This document shows positions 43,243 to 55,289 of a stretch of DNA of 64,000 nt, one piece after another (position 1 is the stretch's first letter; every line of letters starts with the position of its first letter). Source of the DNA: Selaginella moellendorffii (lineage: Eukaryota; Streptophyta; Lycopodiopsida; Selaginellales; Selaginellaceae); NCBI RefSeq assembly GCF_000143415.4, contig NW_003314415.1, forward strand, positions 1 to 64,000, given 5' to 3'. The translations under genes and the position numbers were made by a program. The notes beneath the pieces are model-generated. The model was given only the letters and a program-made list of their open reading frames with translations, had not been told where the DNA came from and did not search any database.

Positions 43243-46200
43243 ATGCGCATCGTCCGCGACGATCGCGTGGGAATCGATCGAGCTCTTTTGCTCCAAAGAC
43301 CGGTTTGCGAGCTTCCTCCATCCACAGCGTTCTTTGATGTGTGTTCTTTGGAAGAACACAGCGAGCCGGTAAAGTCCTCGTGTAAAGTCGGCATGGATGA
43401 GTCTTTAGGAGAAGGCTTTCAGGAAGCTCCAGCCACACAGGTACTCGAGAAGGTACTTATCAATCTTTGTTTCTTCTCTGTTCTAAACTTTTGACGAGCT
43501 CGACTCGATGTTACAGCATTCTAGGATCTGGTTCAAAGCTTCCACTGGAAACTGGGAGATTGGCAGTGTCCAGTCGATCTTACAGGATGGATCTTTGATC
43601 TGTAGCTCCAACGATGACGAGGTACATAGGAAAGTTTCGGCGTGTTTTTGTTATCGATAGCTTTGTGCTTGTTCTCCAGGTTCTCGAACTTGCAGTGAAG
43701 GATATCCATCCTGCAAATCCCGATATCCTTGAAGGCGTCGATGATCTGACCAAGCTGAGCTATCTGAACGAGCCCTCTGTTCTACACGACTTGAAAACTC
43801 GTTTTGAGAAGGACAATATTTATGTAAGCTTTCTTTCCTTCTTTTTCTATAACTTTCTTTTGGCGACCACAGACAAATGCTGGGCCGGTGCTCATTGCTC
43901 TCAATCCGTTCAAGAAAATCCCACTCTACAGTGCCGAGCGTGTTCAAATGTATCGTGATAAGGTGTCTAAGAACTTCGATCCACATGTTTTTGCAATTAC
44001 AGACAGCGCATGCACGGCCTTGTTTAGAGGTATCAGTCACTCTTTTTTTTTCATGTTTTATGTTTCTGATCAAGCTAGTTATCAGATGGAATCAACCAGT
44101 CTGTTGTTATAAGGTGAGGAGTTGCCTGGAATTTATGTGATGCACTGTTTCAATGCTGATACTTTTCAGTGGCGAGAGTGGTGCTGGAAAGACGGAAACA
44201 GCAAAAATAGCTATGCAGTACATCGCTACATTTGGTGGAGGACGTGGCGTAGAGGATGAAATCCTTGAAAGTAACCCGTTACTTGAAGCTTTTGGGAATG
44301 CAAAGACGCTAAGGAATGACAACTCCAGCCGATTTGTAAGTCTTTCTCTTGTTGCTGCTTCTAACTTACAACTCTTTTTCCTGCACTCCAGGGAAAATTG
44401 ATTGACATCTATTTTGATGACTCTGGGACAATATCTGGGGCAAAGATTCAAACTTGTGAGCCCAATGCGAGCTGACATGTTCATCTGGTAGCTTGTCTAG
44501 TTTCAGCGTTTCTTTTCTTTGTCATTCTTCTTCTTTGTTTTCATTCTTACTTCCTTTGTTTGTCATTAGTACTGCCTGAAACTAACATATTATGCCTTTG
44601 TACTGAACCGCTTTATCATTTGTTTTCTGTGCATGTTTATCGACGCATAACGAGCAGATTTATTGGAAAAGGTACCTCTTATTCGCTTGTTTCTTTTGTT
44701 TCTGACCTATGTTTGGTGCAGTCAAGAGTCGTTTATCAATCTTATGGAGAGCGTTCTTATCATGTCTTTTACCAGCTTTGTGCTGGAGCCGACCGTGCAT
44801 TACGGCGTAAGTTTATTCTGATTCCAAAAAGTTTCATGAGTTGTAGGTGGTTGTTTTCTTCAGAGAAAATCAACTTGAAGCTCGCATCTGACTATCAGTA
44901 CTTGAGTCGAAACGGGTGCTTGACTATTGATGCCGTGGATGATGCAGCACAGTTTAGGGCGATGTTGGTAGGCAGAATCATAATGCCTGATTCTATGCAA
45001 GATGGCAAAACACTCCTTTTTTACTCCAGAATGCAATGGATCGCGTGAGAATTCCCAAAAACGACCAGCAGCGACTCTTTGAGATGCTTGCAGCGGTTCT
45101 TTGGCTGGGGAACATCTCGTTCCACACGGCTGAGAGCGAAAACTATTCGACAATGGCTGTTGACGAAGGTATCAGTAAATAGCTTGAAAATGAGAAATCA
45201 CGCTAATGGCCACTTTGTCAGCTGCAAGGTCTGTCGCGTCGCTACTAGGATGCCAGATAGATGTGCTTCATACGGCGCTGTGCACCCGTAAAATTAATGC
45301 TAGAGGCGAGGTCATAATCCAACAACTGACTGAGGCCCAGGTATGCTATGGATAGGTTTCATGGAATGGCAATATGTTAGCTCGTTTTCGCTCGTCACAG
45401 GCCATCGACTCAAGAGATGCGTTGGCAAAAGCCATATATTCCTGTTTATTTGAGTGGCTGGTTGAAAAGATAAACAACTCTCTGGACGCCGGAAAAGCTT
45501 GCGAGTCGAAGTTTATCAGCATTCTCGACATCTATGGGTTTGAGTCTTTTGAGGTAACAAGTATCACACACGCCGCTTCTCACCGATCTTTAACAGTTTG
45601 CTTCAACATGTGTAGAACAACAGTTTCGAGCAGCTGTGCATAAACTATGCAAATGAGAGGCTTCAACAGTTTTTCAATCACCACCTCTTCAAAATTGAGC
45701 AGGACGTAAGCTCATCTATTATAATGATTTGGATCTTTATTTTTTCTTTCTTTTTTTTTTCTCATTTTAGGAATACAGTTCTGAAGGAATTGATTGGACG
45801 AAGATCGAGTTTGTGGACAACCAAGAGTGTTTGGACCTTATTGAAAAGGTATTCTCCCGTTTGAAATCTCAGCAAGTGTATAAGCTCTTGTTTACGTGCA
45901 GAAACCAGTGGGCCTAATCACTTTGCTAGATGAGGAGTGCAGCTTTCCTAAAGCAACAGAAGCTAGCTTAGCTTTGAAACTTAGCGAACATTTGAAAGGA
46001 AATAGCTGTTTCAAAGCCGAGCGCTCTCCTGGCTTTACGATCAATCACTATGCAGGAGAAGTACTGTAGGCAAGATAATTTGTGTATATTGCTTACATTG
46101 TTTTGAACAGGTAACTTACGGGACATCCGGATTCCTCGAGAAAAATAGAGACCTTCTCCATGTTGATCTTCTGGAACTGCTTGGCTCTTGCGAGCATGAT

Positions 46201-48348
46201 CTGGCAAAAGAGTTTGCGGCTAAGCTTGGGGGTACAGGAAGACTCAACGGCGTTGATTTACAAAGGCGGAGTGTGTCCACCAAGTTCAAGGTGATCAAGT
46301 TTGATGTCAAGCTTTATTTGCTGCTAACCTTTTTTTTTTCATGGTCTGCAGAATCAGCTGCTTAATTTGATGGAAAGGCTGGAAACCACAAGCCCGCATT
46401 TTATACGATGTGTCAAACCAAATAACAGGCAGCTCCGGAACGTTTTCGACTTTGATCTCGTACTGCAGCAGTTGCATTGCTGTGGCGTGTTAGAGGTCGT
46501 TCGGATCGCGCGATCTGGATACCCAACGCGCTACTCCTACGAGCATTTTGCACAGAGGTTTGTGTCGGTGTCTTTCTTGCTCTTATAGTTTCTTAACATC
46601 TTTTTTCTTCTTCTTTTCTAGATATGGATTTCTACTTGGGCAAACCAAGTCTCGGCATAATGACTATCGCAATGATTCCCTTCTAGTTCTTCAAAAAAAT
46701 TCAATTCTACCTGGTGCCTTTCAAGCCGGCTTAAGTAAATTGTTTTTCCGTCCAGGCCAGGTGAGCTGCGTTGAGCTGTGAAAAACAAACTGCCATAACT
46801 TTACATATCATACGTTGCAGATAGGAATTCTGGAGCACCTGCGTACAGGCACATTGAACGCAGTGGTTTATACTCAATCCCGTTTCAGAGGAAGGAGAGA
46901 TCGCATTGAATATCTCCACTTGCGGAGGACCACAATCTGCTTACAATCATGTATGAATTTATCTTATTTTTCTTCCGGCCATGACTTTCTCACGTCTGGA
47001 ATTGTCGCAGTGATGAGGAGGCGGCAAGCACAGGTTTATTACGAGCACCTCAAGCTAGTTCACGTGTCGGCCATCAAGCTCCAGAAGGTTTCAAGGGGCA
47101 TGCTGGCAAGAAAGCACTACAACAATCTACTCAAGAGATGGTCCGCTAGCATCATCATACAGAAACACGCTAGAGGCATCATATCAAGACGTGGATACCA
47201 CCAGCAAAAACTTATCCATCAGGCAGCTGTCACAATCCAGAAGTTTTACAAGGCTTTCGTTCATGCGCGACGCTGGTCCAGAATCTGGCAGCAGAGACTC
47301 TTCGCAACGATCACATTACAAAAGTATTTTCGGAGCATACGGGCTCGGATGGCCTACATGAAAGCTCGAGCTAGATTGATCCTGGTTCAAGCACGTAAGT
47401 TAAAAACTAAGCTGCTAACCAAATACATGCTAACCGGTTTTTTGTAACAGTGGTGAGAGGATGGCTATGCCGGAATGAACGAAAACACCATACGGAGCCG
47501 TCTGAGGAAGACAGTGAGTACGTGAATATCTCAGCAGTGGACTTGGATATGGATGTCGACTGCAAGGTAATGCGAGAGACGGTGTTTGAGACTCCGGAAA
47601 AAGATGGCGCCACCAAAGTTGTGCCAGAAAAGACCGTCTTTGAGATGCAAAAGAGGCTTCTCGAGATGGAAAGGAACCTGTGCGAGAAGGAAGACGAGAA
47701 TGCCGAGCTGGTGATGAAGCTGAGGCTGTACGAAACGCGCTGGAGCGAGTACGAGGACAAGATGAACAGGATGGAGGGCCTGTGGCAAAACCAGATGGCC
47801 TCCTTGCAGCAGAGCTTGGAAGCGGCCAAGACGAGCCTGGCTACCACCGTACTCGACGCGAAGCAAAACGATCTCTTTGAGGTGCAAAGCAATGCGTCCA
47901 GGCAGCGAGCTGCAAGGCCGATCCTTCCGCAGAGCGAAAACGATTCGGATTTTGATTGGGACGAGAGGACGAGTTTCGGGACCAGGACTCCCGAGTCCAC
48001 CACCACATCGATCAACAGAGAGGTAAAAGTATTTTCTTTAGCTTCTCAACTTTCTCAAGTTTAAGCTATCGACGTTTCCAGGGACAAGCCGTTGTGGAGC
48101 ACTTGGTGAGAGAATTCGAGCACCGGTCACAGGTATTCAGCGATGACATCGAGTTCATAGTGGAGGTGAAATCTGGACAGTGCGACGCGGAGCTGGATCC
48201 CGACATGGAGCTCAAGAAGCTCAAGCAGAGATTCGACGTATGGAAGAAGGATTTCAAGGTGCAAGTGAGGGAGACGAAGATGGTGTTGCAGAGATTGGAG
48301 GCCTCGTCGGAGCGGAGTCGAAAGAAATGGTGGGGAAGCAAGCCATAA
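43243..48348 (+). CDS. Class VIII unconventional myosin
   Basis: The many short exons encode a plant myosin VIII, an actin motor linked to plasma membrane, plasmodesmata and new cell walls. The motor has [40 protein letters not shown], the P-loop [12 protein letters not shown] (44163), switch I NDNSSRFGK, and switch [10 protein letters not shown] (45530). Later are [10 protein letters not shown] and LFFRPGQ. Four or five IQ motifs follow, such as [46 protein letters not shown] and [16 protein letters not shown] short coiled coil spans [17 protein letters not shown]. The C-terminus ([48 protein letters not shown]) is diagnostic of class VIII. One exon is only 14 nt (44658-44671). Exon joins were read by eye. 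Confidence 0.92.
44658..44671 (+). other. 14-nt microexon of the myosin VIII gene
   Basis: ATTTATTGGAAAAG is flanked by CAG before and GTACCT after. Joined to the exon ending CAAACTT and the exon starting TCAAGAGTC, it supplies the codons for YLLEK in the conserved QTYLLEKSRVV motif of the motor domain. Skipping it would drop these residues and shift the frame. Confidence 0.8.
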
Positions 48349-48765
48349 CTCATCCACTGAGAGAGACTTCACAGTTTTCCAGAGCTGAAGGTCTGTTTTT
48401 CTCCTCTTTCTTTCTTCGTCTTTGCTCGTTAAAGAGCAGCCTAGATTGCAAAGCAAAGTTTCTCGTGGAAAGAGCAAAAAGGAAGAGCTCGTTTTTGACC
48501 CATGATTAGATGCGAGATACTATTTTGCCAATGATCATATGTACTTATGTAGATCCTCCCATTTGTTAAGTTTTTTATGAATGATGGTATACAAACATTT
48601 TGCCTCATAGCCAATGAATAAAACAAATGTTTTATCAAAAATAATTTACATGATTTACATGTCCATTCTATCTAGAGCCAAATTGAGATCAAGAGCAGCC
48701 TTGCCAAGCTCACCGCTTTTCCTGGACAGCAAAACAAAGCAAAAGGCTGCTGGATCTTGCAAGTT
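48349..48765. other. Convergent 3' trailer region
   Basis: The stretch lies between the stops of the myosin and katanin genes. It is A/T-rich from 48500 and shows no conserved frame. Confidence 0.6.
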
Positions 48766-51700
48766 TCATCCTTTGGAGTACCTTAGAAATGGTTTCAATC
48801 CTTGTTTTAGAAGCTGCAACTCCTTGAAACAGGCATCACACCTTCCAAACCTGGAATAACAAAAAGGAAACTAATGAAAAACAAACAAACCACACCAACC
48901 TCTTCTCGGCTTGCAAATCCACACCCAAAGTTGGAGAGGTCGAGACTGCGTCGCTAATGACATGTCCAAAATTCGTAACCAGCATCGACGTGAACGCTAT
49001 CGAGATCATTACATGCCTGCAGATAAATCCACAAAAGATTAGAAGATAATGGACACGATAATGGATTGCAAACCTTTGTGTTGCACTAGCAAGAAGGCCG
49101 GTAAGCAACGGCAGAAGCATGGCCGCGATTTCTAAAGTAAAAACATCACTCCTCTCAATCAAAACACTTAAACCATCTACAAGAACCTGCAAAGCAAGCA
49201 TGAGTTGACAGAGACCAGCCATCAAACTTACTGATTTATCTCCCATTTTAGCCATTGTTTCCACTGCTGACTTCAAATCCTTCTTCATCCAAAATCTCCT
49301 AACAACCTGCATCGTGCACATCTGCATCAGCAGCGAATGGAAACTATCTTAAGACATACTTGTAGCTTGGCAAGACGAGATTGCATTGTATTGCTCATAG
49401 TAGTTCGCTCCTGCAATATTTCTTCTATTACGCGAGTATCTTCTTGACATGAACTTCGGCTTCTCTTCTGTAACAACAAACAGCAAATCAGAACCTACAA
49501 GAGATAAACAAAAGAAACATACGGAATCCAGCTCAACGTAAAACTTCCCTCCATTCCGTGCGTCTGGCCCCGCAGTTCTCTCGCGTTCTTTTTCCCTTCT
49601 TTCCCAATATGCACTCGAAGACCATGGCCTTCCATTACCTGCTGTCCAGGAAACGAAATAAGTATAATTATAATGCACTCAAAGTACATACCTGTAGTGG
49701 AAGCTCCAAACGATGTTAAGTTTCTCGGAGAGTCGGCTTCTGCAAAAAGAAACACCCGGTTATCGCGTGATACGTTGTCACAAGACAGCAAACCTGCCAA
49801 AGCCTGACCAAGTAAGAAGTCTTCTTCTAGTTTCCTCAGCCGCCTTCTCGTGGTGAACATACCACCATCGTCATCACCTCTTCCAGTTTTGTCCCCGTGC
49901 GATTCCGGGTGGTTCTTTTGTTCGAGTTTGTCAGCAAGTGGAGTTTTTGGAGACACCAAAGTTGTACATTCCGCTTCCCTGTCATTATTTCGTTTCAATA
50001 GCTCGCCCGAACTCTTTCTGAGAGAAGAAAGCTTTATCGACGTCCTTTCTGTCCCTAAACTGGTATTTGGCCTTGAAGGTTGAAGTTCAGGCGCGCTTCC
50101 ACGCCTTTGAGGGGTCGCTATAGTAGGCTGGTCTCTGCCTGGAGAAGGCGTTTTCACTTTCTGAAATGAGACGTGCTCTCCATTCGCTGCACTAAGTACG
50201 TAAGACCCTCCTGTAGAAAGGATTGCGGAAAGGCTTACTGTTTGTAGGAGACCTCAAGTTTCTTGGTGTGGAAATACTCCTGAAAGGAGCTACTCGCTGC
50301 AAACATATATTATATACACAATAATAGATGCAAAAGACGCTTACAGGTAAGTCCACGACCCATACTCCCACACAACTTTGGTTGAAAGAGCATCCAAGTA
50401 ATTTCCCTTCATGCACATTCAAATCAGCCAATCGTGACCAGTTGGCATCAATAACATCATGGCATCGTAATGGTTCCCATGAATAAACCTGCCAAGTACT
50501 ATACAGTTTCGTTAAAATAACCAAACTTCTCAAAGGTACCTTCAAGCCTTCCCGCAATGCACACAGCAGCGTCCGGCCGTCAGGAGTGAAGATCATCGAT
50601 CGAACTCCAGAATCCTGACACAGTTAAAGACAATCAGAACAAAGTGACCGCAGTTACAAATAACTTACTTCAGGTCCGGAAGAACCAACGAGCTCGAAAG
50701 TTTCCAAGTCATAGAACTTTGCGGTTTTGTCATCAGAACCTGAAAATGCAGGTTGGAAGAGGAGTATAAATATCACGTAAAGCCAAACCTGTCGCAAGAA
50801 GGAATTCATGAGGATGGAAGTCTAGACTGAGAATCTGATCGTCATGGTACTTAAAATCATGGATGAGCTTCCCAGCAGTCAAGTCCCACAACTGTACCTT
50901 AGTAGCACGGATAAGACGCACAGAAAAATTAACGTTAAAAACATTACCTTCACAGTTTTATCCTCTCCACCTGAAACTACCCAGCGACCATCTGGACTGA
51001 ACTTGAGGCAATTCACTCCACGGCAATGACCCCTATATGTATGGATGCACCCCTTTCGTCTGATATCCCAAATCTTCAAGTTCGAATCAAGCGAGCCGGA
51101 TGCAAAAAACTCTCCAAACGGATGGAAATCGACTGCCGTGCAGTTGGAACGATGCCCGGTAAGAGTGCGGACAACTGGATTCAAAGAAACTCTGAGTAAG
51201 TTTCAGGAGAGAACGAAAAAGGAGGAAATTGAGTAAAACCTTACTCTTGGCTTCTTCGAGGTCCCACAGCTTGATAGCACCACTGGCTGCGCCAGCGACG
51301 ACGTGAGATTCAGCCGCATCGAAAGTCACGGACTCCACAGGGCTCGAGTGCCCGGCTAAACTCTGTGACACAAACAGGAAATACTTCTCAGTCCATAAGA
51401 TCGTCGCTTCCTACTAGAATGCAATGCGCCAACTTTGTTTTTCCTTATATCCCTCTTGATCACAATTCCGACTGGCCGCTGGGAGAGAACTTACACAAGC
51501 TATCTGCAAGGTTCCAAACCACACTTGAAAAAACTGTGGAGAAATAGATACTCTCCCAGCCATGCCTAGAATGCCCCTAAGCATGCTTTCCTAGCTTTAT
51601 CAAAAGCTGTGCTCACCAGAATCGCGTTGGGCTTGCCGATCGCCCACATATTGACCTTGTGATCGTCTCCACCGGTGACGAGCACCCGCGATGTTTTCCT

Positions 51701-51834
51701 CCCGATCTTGAGGCAATTCACCTGGGAAGAATGCGCAACAAACTCCTCTGGATTGCCACCAACAAGATCAACCAAAAGCTCTGAAAAAAAAATCAAATGC
51801 GAAGAAACTCACGTAATTTGTAAGCGCGCTTCAT
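48766..51834 (-). CDS. KTN80: Katanin p80 WD40 subunit
   Basis: The product targets the microtubule-severing katanin p60 to branch points and crossovers. Exon 1 (ATG at 51834) gives MKRAYKLQ, joined to [22 protein letters not shown] repeats follow: [77 protein letters not shown], and [11 protein letters not shown]. Then come [19 protein letters not shown] and [21 protein letters not shown] Ser/Pro-rich linker leads to the con80 domain: [55 protein letters not shown] and [19 protein letters not shown]. The stop is at 48766-48768. The acceptor of intron 1 was set at AATCCAG because it gives the family's KLQEFVAHS junction and an intron of about 65 nt. Confidence 0.92.
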
Positions 51835-52551
51835 TGTGGAGCGCTGTGCACGTCGAATGCATTCCCCTGTGCGGGCAAAGTAGCGCCCAATTCCTCGAAA
51901 TCTTAAGCCGCCGCCTTGCTCTACCTCGCTCCTTCCTCATCCGCTGGCATTCCTCTGCTCATCGAGAAGAAGAGATCAACGAGAAAGACGAGGAGAGAGA
52001 TCCTTCAACCCTATAAATCTATCCCTGCCGCGCTCGCCCACATTTCTAGGCTAGATCCAAGCTGCAACCCGGAAATACGCGCGGGATCGGATTATCGCCG
52101 ACGATCGCCGACGATTGCCCTACCTCTTCTCTTTCCCTCCTCCAATGTCTCTTCAGTTCATTTGAAACTTGCCACAACAAAGATCCGTCTCGTGCTCGAA
52201 TCCCATTCACTTGCACAACAAAGACCAGTCTGGTGCTCGATTCCCATTCTAGACATGATTTGCCACAACAAACACCGGTCCAGTGCTCGACTCCCATTCG
52301 AGACATGACCAAGAATGGTGTGGTGTTCGAATCATAGACATTGACATGCTACTAGCAGATGGATGGAATAGGGTTTTAGTTTAGCACTAGCGCACGCCTG
52401 GCGGCTCCGCCGATCCACTGTTCCTCGATCGCAGCAGCGCGCTGGATCTGATCGATCCCCTCGGAGGTAAGCGGCAGGGAGTTTTGGGAATGCGCGTTGC
52501 TCGATCGACGATATCAGGCCGCTAGATCGCGCTGTGGCTGATATTTCCACG
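51835..52551. promoter_or_regulatory. Shared upstream region of divergent KTN80 and kinase genes
   Basis: 717 bp separate the two start codons. The stretch holds leaders and promoters for both genes and a three-copy minisatellite (52169-52310). I see no convincing TATA box. No other coding frame is supported. Confidence 0.5.
52169..52310. repeat. Three-copy imperfect minisatellite of about 47 bp
   Basis: Each unit reads roughly TGCCACAACAAAGA, a variable CCGGTC-like part, then GTGCTCGA.TCCCATTC and GAGACATGA. The copies start near 52169, 52212 and 52260. They lie between the KTN80 and kinase genes and differ at several bases. Confidence 0.8.
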
Positions 52552-55142
52552 ATGTGGCGCCTCAAGCAGCTGATGCCCAAGGATCAGGCCGGGCTGGAGG
52601 GCAAGAGCGTGGAGGTTGGCGCATTGAAGCTCCAGGTGAGGAGCGTGGTCGCGGAAGGGGGATTCTCGTCAGTGTATCTCGCCAGGGACGCGCAATCCGG
52701 GAAGAACTACGCCCTCAAGCATTTGATTTGCAACGATGACGAGTCCCTTCACTTGGTTCGCAAGGAGGTCGCGGTGATGAAGGCTTTGCGTGGGCATCCC
52801 AACATTGTCACGCTCCATGCCCATGCAGTGCTTGCCAATGGACGCACCAAGGAGTGCTTTCTCGTGATGGATTACTGCGAGAAAACGCTGGTGGCTGTTT
52901 TGGACGCTAGAGGTGCCGGATTCTTCGAGGAGAGGCAGCTCCTCTCGATTTTTCGCGACATTTGCAATGCGGTTTATGCCATGCATTGCCAGTCTCCTCC
53001 CATCGCTCACAGGTTTGGACGCAAAGTTTAGGCCGCAAGTTCTTACTGATCTTTTCTTTTTACGTTTTGTTTTTTTGTTTTTTTTTTTTTTTCATGCAGA
53101 GACTTAAAGGCAGAGAACATATTGCTGGGTGCAAATGGCTTGTGGAAGCTTTGTGATTTTGGGAGCATTTCTACGAATCACAGGAGGTTCGAGAGAGCTG
53201 AAGAGATGGGAGTGGAGGAAGACATTATCAGAAAACACACAACCCCCGCGTACCGTGCTCCCGAGGTAACGTAACGAACTGGTCCTTGTAATTTGCGTGT
53301 CTTTGACGATTTCTCTTGTTGCTTCCTCTACAGATGTGGGACCTTTATCAGAGGGAATTAATCTCCGAGAAAGTCGACATCTGGGTTGGTCACTTACTTT
53401 TCCTTTGGTTAAATGGTTTTTATTCACTTGGTACGGTGGTCTTTGCAGGCTCTTGGATGCCTTTTGTATAGACTATGCTTCTTTAAGTCTGCATTTGACG
53501 GGGAATCGAAGCTACAAATCCTGAATGGAAACTATCGAATTCCAGAAGCCCCCAGATACAGCGAAAACATTACGCAGCTCATCAAGGACATGCTGATGCC
53601 AAGTCCGGACTCACGACCAGACATATTGCAGGCAAGGGTGGCTCCCACATCTGCATTGTTTCATAGGTTAGTTCGAGAGTCAGCAAACTGCCTGTCGTGC
53701 ACTTACGTAGCCTGTTTTGTTTTCCGGTAGTATTAAGTGTGATTTGTGTGGCAGGTCTGGAACCGCGTGAACGAGGCTCTTCCGATAGAGAGCCGGAAAA
53801 CTTTCCCAGATAAAGTTTCGTCAACTGTAAATAGTTCAATCATTCAGGATTCTCTTGAAACAAGTAAGTCGGCCTTCGTCAGATGTGATTCTATGCCTGC
53901 ATGACTGACTCTTTGTATCGGCAGAACCGCCTGTAAAGACTCCGTCACCACCTCCGGCTGCTAAGACGGCCGGCAGCTTCTGGTCGTCACAGTTAGCAGC
54001 AGATGCAAAGCATGACAGTGATTCAGTATCGAGTAATAATCTCGAAAACAGCGTAACGCCGCCTGTGATGAGCGGAGGTCCGCCTCCTGGATGGTCTGCC
54101 GGTTTTAACGGGTCCAACTCAACACAGAAGAACAGCGTCAACTCTGTACAGACGGAAAACGCTAGTGTAGAAACCAGGCCGGGAAACCTTTTCAAGAAGG
54201 GTGGCGTGGCACATTTTGTGAAGAAGGTCGGGTCCTGGAATAAAGACGATGGTGATGGGGACGGCTACGCCATGATGTCTGAAGTGAATATGGAACAACA
54301 GCATGCTGATCCCCAACTGAGTGCACCTTCAACGAAGGTGTCCGAAGTTTCAAATGACGGGGCTTTCAATGCTTTCGTGGCGGAATTCGACAGCGCAGCG
54401 AGTGCCAAGAATGTAGAAACGGAGAAGCTGAAGCTGCAACTGAAGCAGGCACTGGCTGAGAAGACAGAGTTCGCCGGGAAGTATGAGAAGCTAACAGCAA
54501 TTTGCCGGTCACAGAGACAAGAGATACATGAGCTTAAGTCCGCTTTAGCTGCAGCGACGGCCAGCAAGGAACCGATGCCAAAGCCGCCTCTCCAGTCTGC
54601 TAGTGCTCAATCGAGACGCACTTCTCGTCCAGTAAACTGGAATTCGACCGAACAGGTAAACCAATGAACGTCGATCAATCCTTCGAACGCATTGGCTTAA
54701 CATGGGTGAAATGTATTTGCAGGACACTGAGAAAGACAAGGACAAACAGAACGGTTCTATCTGGGATTTGCAAAGCGGTTTGACAGCGCAAGCTTCTTCG
54801 AAGGGACTCTCACAACAAGCGCCCCTCGTCGACTCTTCGCCGTGGTCAGCCTTTGGTGATGCCTTCAAAGGAAGCTCCACGAACTCGTCATCTCCTACGC
54901 CACCGTCCAGTGATCCTCCGCTTTATACAGGCTCCGGACCACCGAGAAGGCAACACGCTAGAGCTGCGAGCTTGAGCGGAGGAGACACGTGGGGATTCAA
55001 CAGTAGCGGCTCCAGCTCGATGAGTTTAAATCAGCAGCAGCAGCAGCAGCAACAGGATTCAAAGGGTGGTTTTCGATCATCAACAATAGATTCTTCGCAG
55101 AGCTCTAGATCTCAGGCTCCGGCGGGCTGGGCTGGATTCTAA
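52552..55142 (+). CDS. AAK1/NAK-type Ser/Thr protein kinase, endocytosis-related
   Basis: The kinase domain begins soon after MWRLKQLMPK (ATG 52552; an in-frame ATG 18 bp upstream lacks support from the family's usual MWR start). Key parts are the Gly loop AEGGFSSVYLA, VAIK-type YALKHLICND, catalytic loop IAHRDLKAENILL, DFG in LCDFGSISTN, and TTPAYRAPEMWDL. Then VDIWALGCLLYRLCFFKSAF and LIKDMLMPSPDSRPDI. The tail is Pro/Ser-rich, with a coiled coil (VETEKLKLQLKQALAEKTEF), a Gln run and the end APAGWAGF. Such kinases phosphorylate clathrin adaptor subunits in animals and yeast; the plant homologues are less studied. Introns interrupt the kinase domain after AHR and elsewhere. Confidence 0.88.
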
Positions 55143-55289
55143 AAGCAGCGGATTATATCGGCCCCCACAGGTACTTTGTACTACTACTTTATGCTTTCAA
55201 TAAATGCACCAGTATCTACATATCTCCTCTCTGTCGTGGGTTTTTAGAGGGCTTATCCGCGAAACACGGGCATGTAAGTGTCTTTGAAA

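Noticed and set aside
51770-51785. Proximal acceptor in KTN80 intron 1 that would insert 11 residues ([11 protein letters not shown]) in frame.
   Set aside because: It has a better pyrimidine tract, but the intron would be only about 32 nt, too short for splicing. The distal acceptor (33 nt on) gives a 65-nt intron and the family junction KLQEFVAHS.
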